From contig NZ_CP127294.1 of assembly GCF_030285625.1 (NCBI RefSeq), positions 4,746,501-4,810,500 of the forward strand: a DNA stretch of 64,000 bases, in the 5' to 3' direction. A program made the position numbers and the translations under genes. This DNA comes from Amycolatopsis sp. 2-15. GTDB lineage: Bacteria; Actinomycetota; Actinomycetes; Mycobacteriales; Pseudonocardiaceae. Each line of letters begins with the position of its first letter. Position 1 is the stretch's first letter. Positions 58,543 through 64,000 of this stretch are shown in pieces. Below the pieces are notes generated by a model. It saw only the letters and a list, made by a program, of their open reading frames with translations. It had not been told where the DNA came from and did not search any database.

Positions 58543-58977
58543 TCAGGCGCTGACGAGGCTGTCGCGCAGGTACGCGGCCAGCCGGATTCGCAGCCCGCGC
58601 AGGTCGGCCAGCGCGAGGGTGAAGCTGTAGACCGGGCGGTAGCCGACGACGTCGGACGCCTCGCCGCACGGCCCGCTCAGGTACACGAACCCGTCCTCGG
58701 TGTCGGTGTGCGGCTCGGCCCACAGCTGCTCGGCGCCCCGGGCGGTGCCGCGGTAGGCCCGCCAGAACAGCGGCGTCTTCATGATCTCGCCCAGCGCCGC
58801 GGCGAACCCCGCGACGTCGTGCTCAGGCAGGCCGAGCCCGCGCCCGTCCCAGGCCCGCGGCAGCGCACGCGCCGCCGTGTGGTCCTCGACCAGCGGTGTG
58901 CACGCGAACACCGCGACGTCCTCGCACAGCCGGACCGTCCACCGCCGCATGTCCGCGGTCGCCGGAATCTGGAACAT
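58543..58977 (-). CDS. Hypothetical protein, unknown family
   Basis: 144 residues with no domain recognised: MFQIPATADMRRWTVRLCED, VVEDHTAARALPRAWDGRG-like middle and RPVYSFTLALADLRGLRIRL near the end. Soluble, mixed alpha/beta. ATG 58977 has GGAGG about 14 bases upstream. Converges with the amidohydrolase. Confidence 0.6.
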   Translation of the reverse strand: MFQIPATADMRRWTVRLCEDVAVFACTPLVEDHTAARALPRAWDGRGLGLPEHDVAGFAAALGEIMKTPLFWRAYRGTARGAEQLWAEPHTDTEDGFVYLSGPCGEASDVVGYRPVYSFTLALADLRGLRIRLAAYLRDSLVSA

Positions 58978-59144
58978 CCCTCGCCCACCCTCCTCCCCCA
59001 GGAGAATCGTCCATCGTAGACCGACGTGGCCCGTGGAGAAAAGCCTTCCATCAGGCGACATTCAGGAAGATCCGTGATCCGGCGCACGTCGGCCGAAAGT
59101 CCGGTCGTCATGATTATTTACCGATCGGTGAGACTTGCTGCGCG

Positions 59145-59168
59145 TTTTAGTTGACATGTCACCTAAAA
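59145..59168. promoter_or_regulatory. 24-base near-perfect palindrome TTTTAG ... CTAAAA
   Basis: TTTTAG, TTGACATGTCAC, CTAAAA: all but one of the 12 base pairs match. It contains the ATG of the small ORF 59156-59284. Its length and AT-rich ends suggest a strong operator. A smaller perfect palindrome, ACCGATCGGT, lies just upstream at 59120-59129. Confidence 0.6.
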
Positions 59169-59284
59169 CCTTGACGTCCAAGAGCGGCCGCCGCGTGTAC
59201 ACCGGGGAGGTGACGGTCGTCGAGCCGGATCGGGCGCTGCGGTACCGGGAGGCGCTGAACGAGCGGATCATCGAGCCGGCCTGA
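59156..59284 (+). CDS. 42-residue ORF starting inside a palindrome
   Basis: MSPKTLTSKSGRRVYTGEVT then VVEPDRALRYREALNERIIE and PA. It has a charged composition and looks like a fragment of a larger protein (the VVEPDRALRYREALNERI stretch resembles a C-terminal end). No separate ribosome binding site is visible because the palindrome occupies the position. It may be leaderless or a remnant. Confidence 0.3.
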   Translation: MSPKTLTSKSGRRVYTGEVTVVEPDRALRYREALNERIIEPA

Positions 59285-59400
59285 CCTCCACCCTGGAATG
59301 GGGTAGGCCGGTTGAAGGCCGCGCGGGGTTCTGTGACCATGGCGGCGCCGGCGTGTTCCACAAAGGACTGCCGGCTCCGTCGAGCACCGAGGAGGCCGGC

Positions 59401-60239
59401 ATGCTCGGCACCGGCAAGAGCGTGACCCTGCCCGGCGGCCGGGTCGCCTACTCCGAGCGTGGGTCCGGTCCGGCGGTGGTGTTCGTGCACGGGCTGCTCG
59501 TCAACGCGAACCTGTGGCGCAAGGTCGTCCCGATCGTCGCCGACGCGGGGTTTCGGTGCCTCGCCCCGGACTGTCCGCTCGGCGCGCACCGTTTACCTCT
59601 GGCGGCGGACGCCGATCCGACGCCGCCCGGGGTCGCCCGGCTGATCGGGGAGTTCCTCGACGCACTCGACCTGACCGAGGTCACCGTGGTCGCCAATGAC
59701 ACCGGCGGCGCCCTGACGCAGCTGCTCATGACGGAGAACCCGAGTCGGCTCGGCCGGGTCGTGCTGACGCCGTGCGACGCGTTCGAGGAGTTCTTCCCCG
59801 CGCCGTTCGACGCGCTGCCGCGGCTGATGCGCCTGCCCGGCGCGGTCTGGGCCGGCAGCCGGCTGCTGCGGTTGCCGATCGTGCGGCGGCAGCCGCAGCA
59901 GCCGGCGCGCTGGCCAAGCGCGGGATCCCCGCCGAGGTGCTGGACTCCTCCCTGCGCCCGGCCTACGACAGCGGTGAGATCCGCCGGGACCTGCGGCGCT
60001 TCCTCCTCGGCGTGCACCCCCGGTACACGCTTGCCGCAGCCGAGGCCTTACCCGGTTTCGGCAAGCCTGTGCTGCTGGTCCGCGCGGCCGACGACCGGAT
60101 CTTTCCCGCTTCGCTCTTCGACCGCCTCGCGGCTGTCCTGCCCGACGCCCGGCTGGTCACGGTCGCCGATTCGGGCGCCTTCGTGCCGGAGGACCAGCCG
60201 GACGAGCTGGCGCGGCTGATCATGGACTTCGCCGGCTGA
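59401..60239 (+). pseudogene. Alpha/beta hydrolase (haloalkane-dehalogenase-like), frameshift near 59900
   Basis: Start MLGTGKSVTLPGGRVAYSER at ATG 59401 behind GAGGAGG. Oxyanion region VVFVHGLLVNANLWRKVVP; nucleophile elbow VVANDTGGALTQLL, with Asp where esterases have Ser, as in dehalogenases. The frame slips near 59900 in a GC-rich run and continues as AKRGIPAEVLDSSLRPAYDS, GKPVLLVRAADDRIFPASLF, to VPEDQPDELARLIMDFAG. The expected catalytic histidine reads SGAFVPEDQP, so it is not evident. One missing base (CAGCAGCC) explains the break. Confidence 0.78.
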
Positions 60240-60247
60240 GCCCGCGG

Positions 60248-60790
60248 TCAGTGGCCGCCGGGGTGCGGTGGGACGGTAAAGGCGACCGTCTTGCTGTCGA
60301 GGATCTTGTGCGTCGGGTCCGCCAGCCCGATCCACACCTTGTGCGGCCCCGGCGGCAGGCTCTGGAGGATCAGCGGCTCGCCGCTCGCGTCGGCCCAGTG
60401 CCATGGCGCGTCGTCCACGGTCACGTGGATGTGGCCGATCCGCGGCGACACGTCGAGCGCGGCGGGTCCGTACACGGGCACGATCCGCAGGTTCTCCGCT
60501 CGGTAGCGGATCACCACGAGTCCCATCGCGAGCTGATCGGGCAGGGGACTGTCCACGACCAGCGCCGGCGGCGGCTGCGAGGCGAGCGGCACGACGGGTG
60601 CCGGTGACCAGCCGGCCGCGGCGGGTGCCGGCTGGGGTGACGAGCTCGGGGTGGTGGCGGCCGGGGTGGTGGCGGCCGGGGTGGTGGGCGTTGAACACGA
60701 AGCCACAACGCCCACCACCAGAGTGGCGAGCATGATCGCGATCGCCCGCGTCGTGTTCGGAAACGGACGTCGAGTGCGGGGTTTGTTCAC
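60248..60790 (-). CDS. DUF6130-family lipoprotein
   Basis: 180 residues. Signal peptide with lipidated cysteine in VVGVVASCSTP, a long Thr/Pro/Ala linker, then the DUF6130 core: IGHIHVTVDDAPWHWADASG, EPLILQSLPPGPHKVWIGLA, TVAFTVPPHPGGH. The histidine-rich rungs suggest metal or phosphate contact; function unknown. Converges with the hydrolase at 59401-60239. Confidence 0.82.
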   Translation of the reverse strand: MNKPRTRRPFPNTTRAIAIMLATLVVGVVASCSTPTTPAATTPAATTPSSSPQPAPAAAGWSPAPVVPLASQPPPALVVDSPLPDQLAMGLVVIRYRAENLRIVPVYGPAALDVSPRIGHIHVTVDDAPWHWADASGEPLILQSLPPGPHKVWIGLADPTHKILDSKTVAFTVPPHPGGH

Positions 60791-60910
60791 AAGATCAAGT
60801 TAGATTCCGGCCCCTGCTCACCGCGCCCGTCGGATGACGCTGTGGTTGTAAGTCATCGTTGATCTGGGAACTCGGAAGCGTGCTGTCCGCGCGGCTGGAA
60901 CCCTGCCAGG

Positions 60911-61804
60911 TCAGGGGAGTCCGGCGTGCGGCACGTCCACGCGAGCCGCGGAGAGACGGCCTTCGCGGGCGTTCTTCCGCGCGTTCTCGTCGAAGTCGGG
61001 TGCGGTGCACAGGTAGAGGGTGCGGCCGTCGCCGCCGCCGAGCATGCAGGCGAACACGCCGGTGCCCGTGGGGATCTCGTCGGTGATCTCGCCGCCCTCG
61101 CGCACGCGGATCACGCGGGCGCCCACGGCGTCGGCGATCCAGAGCGCGCCCTCGGCGTCGAGGCAGCAGCCGTCGGCGCCGACGACGATCTGCGCGAGCG
61201 CGGCGGGGAGGTCCTCGCCGGTCGGCACGTCGCCGAACTGCGACCAGATCCGGCGGTTGGCCAGGGACCCGTCGTCGGCGACGTCGAACGCGGTGACGCG
61301 GTTGCCGAAGGTCTCGTTGACCAGGAGCACACCGTCGCCGGTGAGCACGCTTCCGTTGGGGAACCACAGGTCCCGCGCGACGGTGGTGACGGTGCCGTCC
61401 GGATCGGCACGCAGCAGAGCCGCGGATTCGAGCGGGGCGCCGCCCATGAGGTCGAAGCCGAACTCGCCGACGAACGCGCGGCCGCGGGCGTCGACGACCA
61501 TGTCGTTGGGGTGGCCCTTGACGTGGCCCGACAGATCGGCGTGGGGCACGAGCGTGCCGTCCGGTTCGCGGCGCAGCAGCAGGCGGTCGCGCATCGACAC
61601 GACCAGGAGCCGGCCGTCGGGCAGCCAGCCGAGCCCCGACGGCTGCTGCGGGACCTCCGCTTCCGTGCGCAGGTCGGTGCCGTCTTCGGCAGCCGAGCAC
61701 ACGCGGTAGGTGTAGAAATCGGCGAACCAGATGCGGTCCTCGTGCCAGCGCGGGCACTCCAGATAGGACAGTCCTTCTAGGACGGTGGTCGTTTCGCGGC
61801 TCAT
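60911..61804 (-). CDS. SMP-30/gluconolactonase-family lactonase
   Basis: 297 residues of six-bladed beta-propeller: LEGLSYLECPRWHEDRIWFA, FYTYRVCSAAEDGTD, SGHVKGHPNDMVVDARGRAF (metal-ligand Asn/Asp), DLWFPNGSVLTGDGVLLVNE, ALWIADAVGARVIRVREGGE. The family hydrolyses sugar or aryl lactones with a bound divalent ion. ATG 61804 is preceded by GGGG; the open frame beyond belongs to the LLM gene. It is 29 bases downstream of the LLM gene, so the two share an operon. Confidence 0.9.
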   Translation of the reverse strand: MSRETTTVLEGLSYLECPRWHEDRIWFADFYTYRVCSAAEDGTDLRTEAEVPQQPSGLGWLPDGRLLVVSMRDRLLLRREPDGTLVPHADLSGHVKGHPNDMVVDARGRAFVGEFGFDLMGGAPLESAALLRADPDGTVTTVARDLWFPNGSVLTGDGVLLVNETFGNRVTAFDVADDGSLANRRIWSQFGDVPTGEDLPAALAQIVVGADGCCLDAEGALWIADAVGARVIRVREGGEITDEIPTGTGVFACMLGGGDGRTLYLCTAPDFDENARKNAREGRLSAARVDVPHAGLP

Positions 61805-61833
61805 GATTCCCCTGGGGACGGTGTGGGTACGGG

Positions 61834-62823
61834 TCAGCCGGCGGCGGCGTCGAGGAAACGCTCGAGCTCGCGCTCGACGTCTGGCCCGCACGGCTGGAAG
61901 ACGATCTCGGTGACGCCGCGCGAGGCGTAGTCGTCGATCTTGCGGCGGACCTCGGCGCGGGTTCCGCTCAGCGTCACCTCGCGCAGCGTGGAGTTGCCGC
62001 CGGCGTGCCAGGCGGCGCCGTCGGCCTCGTTGAGGTCGACGCAATGTCCCGAGTGGATGGTGAGGTGCCGGTGTTCCTCCGGTGTTTTTTCCACCACCTC
62101 GAGCCATTCCACCCCGCCGGGCAGGGCGCGCACCGCGTCGGGGCCGCCGAACTCGTAGGCGCCGTGGAACGACAGCGCCCAGCCCGGGCCGGCGGCCGAG
62201 CGCGCGTGGGTGGAGTCGGTGGGCTCACCTTCGTCGAGCACGGTGCCCCATTCGAGGAAGGCGACCCAGGGGTAGTCCTTCATGAACTCGGGCGTCTGCA
62301 GCGTGGCGAACAGTCCGTCGCCGAGCTCGCTCGCGACCTTGTTGCCCTTGGGGCCGAGCGCGCCGACCAGGATCGGCACGTCGACGGGCCGCGCCGGAGC
62401 GTGGCCGTCGGGGTGCAGCATCCGCATCCGCGCGCCTTCCCACTCCACGGTTTCGCCGCGCAGCAGCCCGCGGTACGCGCGGAGGTAGGACTCCATGAAC
62501 GCCCAGCGCACAGCGCCGTAGCCCATCGCGCGGCGGCCGGAGAACCCGGTGCCGAACGCGACCGCCACACGGCCGGGGGCGAGCGCGGCGAGGGTTGCCG
62601 TGGCGGCGGCGTTGACCATGGGGTGGCGCAGGCTGGGCACGAGCACGCCCGGGCCGAGATTGATGCGCTCGGTGCGGTCGGCGGCGAGGGCGAGGGTCAT
62701 CCACACGTCGGGGCTTTGCTGGGGTGTGTCGTACACCCAGGCCCGGTGGTAGCCGAGTCGCTCGGCGAGTGCGATGTGGTCCGGAGAGTCCAGGGCGGTG
62801 GGGAACGCGCAGGACACGTCCAC
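61834..62823 (-). CDS. LLM-class (F420/FMN) oxidoreductase
   Basis: 329 residues of luciferase-like barrel: DSPDHIALAERLGYHRAWVY, TERINLGPGVLVPSLRHPMV, LAPGRVAVAFGTGFSGRRAM, VPILVGALGPKGNKVASELG, GVTEIVFQPCGPDVERELER. The GTG at 62823 has GAGGAGGACACC. Relatives in actinomycetes use F420 or FMN to oxidise or cleave small substrates. It precedes the SMP-30 gene, and a TetR gene lies divergently with a palindrome in the gap. Confidence 0.88.
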   Translation of the reverse strand: MDVSCAFPTALDSPDHIALAERLGYHRAWVYDTPQQSPDVWMTLALAADRTERINLGPGVLVPSLRHPMVNAAATATLAALAPGRVAVAFGTGFSGRRAMGYGAVRWAFMESYLRAYRGLLRGETVEWEGARMRMLHPDGHAPARPVDVPILVGALGPKGNKVASELGDGLFATLQTPEFMKDYPWVAFLEWGTVLDEGEPTDSTHARSAAGPGWALSFHGAYEFGGPDAVRALPGGVEWLEVVEKTPEEHRHLTIHSGHCVDLNEADGAAWHAGGNSTLREVTLSGTRAEVRRKIDDYASRGVTEIVFQPCGPDVERELERFLDAAAG

Positions 62824-62876
62824 GGTGTCCTCCTCCCGATCGACGGCGGATCGCGGCAGAACGTCTACCTGGGACA

Positions 62877-62896
62877 ATGACTAAGCGCATAGTCAT
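62877..62896. promoter_or_regulatory. Palindrome ATGACTA-N6-TAGTCAT
   Basis: Perfect 7-base arms between the LLM (start 62823) and TetR (start 62983) genes. It is the likely TetR operator for both. Confidence 0.7.
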
Positions 62897-62982
62897 AATC
62901 GCTGATGGTGTGGGACGATACACACCCCCGTGGGGCGGAGCAAGGCCCGGCCCGGCAGCGCAACCGAGGGAAAGGAACCGTG

Positions 62983-63633
62983 ATGAGCGCCCAGCGATCC
63001 GCGCTCCCCGACCTGGCGGACGACTCGCCCGGCCTCTGGGACGCCGGCTTCGGCAAAGCCGCGCGCGCCCTGCTCACCGGTGGCGTGCGCTGCTTCGCCG
63101 CCCAGGGTTTCCACGCCACCACGACCAGGGACATCACCGCCGCGGCCGGCCTCTCGCCCGCCGCGCTGTACGTGCACTTCAGCTCCAAGGAGGAAGTGCT
63201 CTTCGAGATCACCCGCGCCGGGCACAAAAGTTCACTCGACGCGCTGAACCGGGTCCCGCCCGGCACCGACCCCGCGGAGCACCTGCGCGCCCTCGTCGCC
63301 GCCTTCGTCTCGTGGCACGCCCGCCACCACGTCGCCGCGCGCGTCAGCCAGTACGAACTGGGCGCCCTGACCCCTGCGCACTACGACGTGATCGTCGGCC
63401 TGCGCCGCCGGTCGACCGCGGTTTTCCACGACGCCCTCACACACGGCACCGCGGCCGGTGCCTTCCCGGAGGCCGACGCGCACCGGGTCGTGCGTGCGAT
63501 CCTGTCGCTGGGCGTCGACCTGGTGCGCTGGTACCGGCTGGACGGGGCGGATTCGCCTGAGGAATTGGGGGAGTACTACGCGGATCTGGCGCTGGGGATG
63601 GTGTCGGCGGCCGAGTCGCGCCGACGCCGCTGA
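62983..63633 (+). CDS. TetR-family regulator
   Basis: 216 residues. HTH: ALLTGGVRCFAAQGFHATTT, DITAAAGLSPAALYVHFSSK. Ligand domain with SWHARHHVAARVSQYELGAL, as in KstR-like steroid/acyl-CoA regulators. ATG 62983 follows GGGAAAGGAACCGTG; an upstream in-frame start at 62905 is not family-like. It faces away from the LLM/SMP-30 operon. Confidence 0.88.
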   Translation: MSAQRSALPDLADDSPGLWDAGFGKAARALLTGGVRCFAAQGFHATTTRDITAAAGLSPAALYVHFSSKEEVLFEITRAGHKSSLDALNRVPPGTDPAEHLRALVAAFVSWHARHHVAARVSQYELGALTPAHYDVIVGLRRRSTAVFHDALTHGTAAGAFPEADAHRVVRAILSLGVDLVRWYRLDGADSPEELGEYYADLALGMVSAAESRRRR

Positions 63634-63636
63634 CGA

Positions 63637-64000
63637 TCAGTCGCGGGGCAGCGGTGCGAAAAACTGCGAACCGTGGGCCGCGGTGGCGGACGCGATGGCC
63701 TCCGCGAGGTCGAGGATCACCTTGTCGGCCCGGTCGACCGGCCACGCCAGGACCAGGTGGTTGTCCGGCTGTCCGGCCAGCGGCACGAAACTCACCCCGG
63801 CCGCCGGGTACAGCCGGGCGACGCTGTGGGGCAGCACGCCGACCGCGCCTTCCCAGGCCACGCACTGGATGTACTCGGCGAGCGAATGGACCACCGGCCC
63901 CTGCCGGTCGGCGCCGGACGCGCTGGGGTTACCGAGCCAGTACTCGCGCCACAGCGGGTCGGCGTCGCGGGGAAGCCGGCACCACAGGTGGTCGCTCAGC
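63637..64000 (-). CDS. LysR-family regulator, 3' part, runs off the right edge
   Basis: The visible 121 residues are the second half of the LysR sensor domain: LPRDADPLWREYWLGNPSAS, VHSLAEYIQCVAWEGAVGVL, LYPAAGVSFVPLAGQPDNHL, and the end HGSQFFAPLPRD. The DNA-binding half lies beyond the window. It converges with the TetR gene, whose stop is 3 bases away. Confidence 0.75.
   Translation of the reverse strand, partial: LSDHLWCRLPRDADPLWREYWLGNPSASGADRQGPVVHSLAEYIQCVAWEGAVGVLPHSVARLYPAAGVSFVPLAGQPDNHLVLAWPVDRADKVILDLAEAIASATAAHGSQFFAPLPRD

Overview
The window is high-GC DNA with many GTG starts, stop/start overlaps and an unusually large stock of TetR, GntR, LysR and AraC regulators. This points to a soil actinomycete, most likely Pseudonocardiaceae (Amycolatopsis-like). 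The placement is inferred from style and gene content, not from a marker gene. The content is accessory: short catabolic and transport operons, each with its own regulator, separated by decayed genes.

Left part (1-15 kb): a decayed stretch holds an interrupted AraC gene, an MFS remnant, a GntR gene with a scrambled DNA-binding domain, and an intact AraC paralogue. Then come a VOC protein, a secreted phosphodiester glycosidase, a CotH-kinase-like protein and several frame-broken genes. At 12.4-14.4 kb a cobalamin riboswitch precedes cbtB-cbtA and a translationally coupled FhuF-like iron-sulfur protein, a plausible cobalt-uptake operon. 15-20 kb: a UTRA-type GntR regulator and a permease / binding protein / ATPase / amidohydrolase operon, probably for uptake and hydrolysis of a small organic compound. 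19.8-20.8 kb: a junction of two truncated aromatic-catabolism genes (paaZ 3' part, CoA-ligase 5' part).

20.9-21.8 kb: six tRNA genes of mixed specificity (Asn, Lys, Lys, Thr, Gly, Trp) in one minus-strand array, several with irregular cores, preceded by a 47-codon ORF with a strong ribosome binding site. 21.9-31.2 kb: a catabolic block with LysR, a broken amidohydrolase, a cyclase/ThDP-enzyme operon, LuxR, a group C flavin monooxygenase with two flavin reductases and a degenerate RibB paralogue, and TetR. 31-37.4 kb: small membrane proteins, a TetR-controlled SDR plus esterase-SnoaL fusion operon with three copies of one operator, and another TetR/membrane-protein pair. 37.5-51.7 kb: a large secreted F5/8-type-C protein, a perhydrolase-like enzyme, GntR, AraC, a DHFR-like protein, an azoreductase, an ECF41 sigma factor with its AhpD-like partner and a matching promoter, a Ser/Thr kinase, lipoproteins, PPOX and DoxX proteins.

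Right part (51.8-64 kb): LysR, an ACAD-APH-SDR operon controlled by a divergent TetR with matching palindromes, further TetR genes, an amidohydrolase, an SMP-30/LLM operon with a divergent TetR, and the 3' part of a LysR gene running off the edge. At least ten genes carry single-base frame breaks, several in G/C runs, so part of the apparent decay may be sequencing error.
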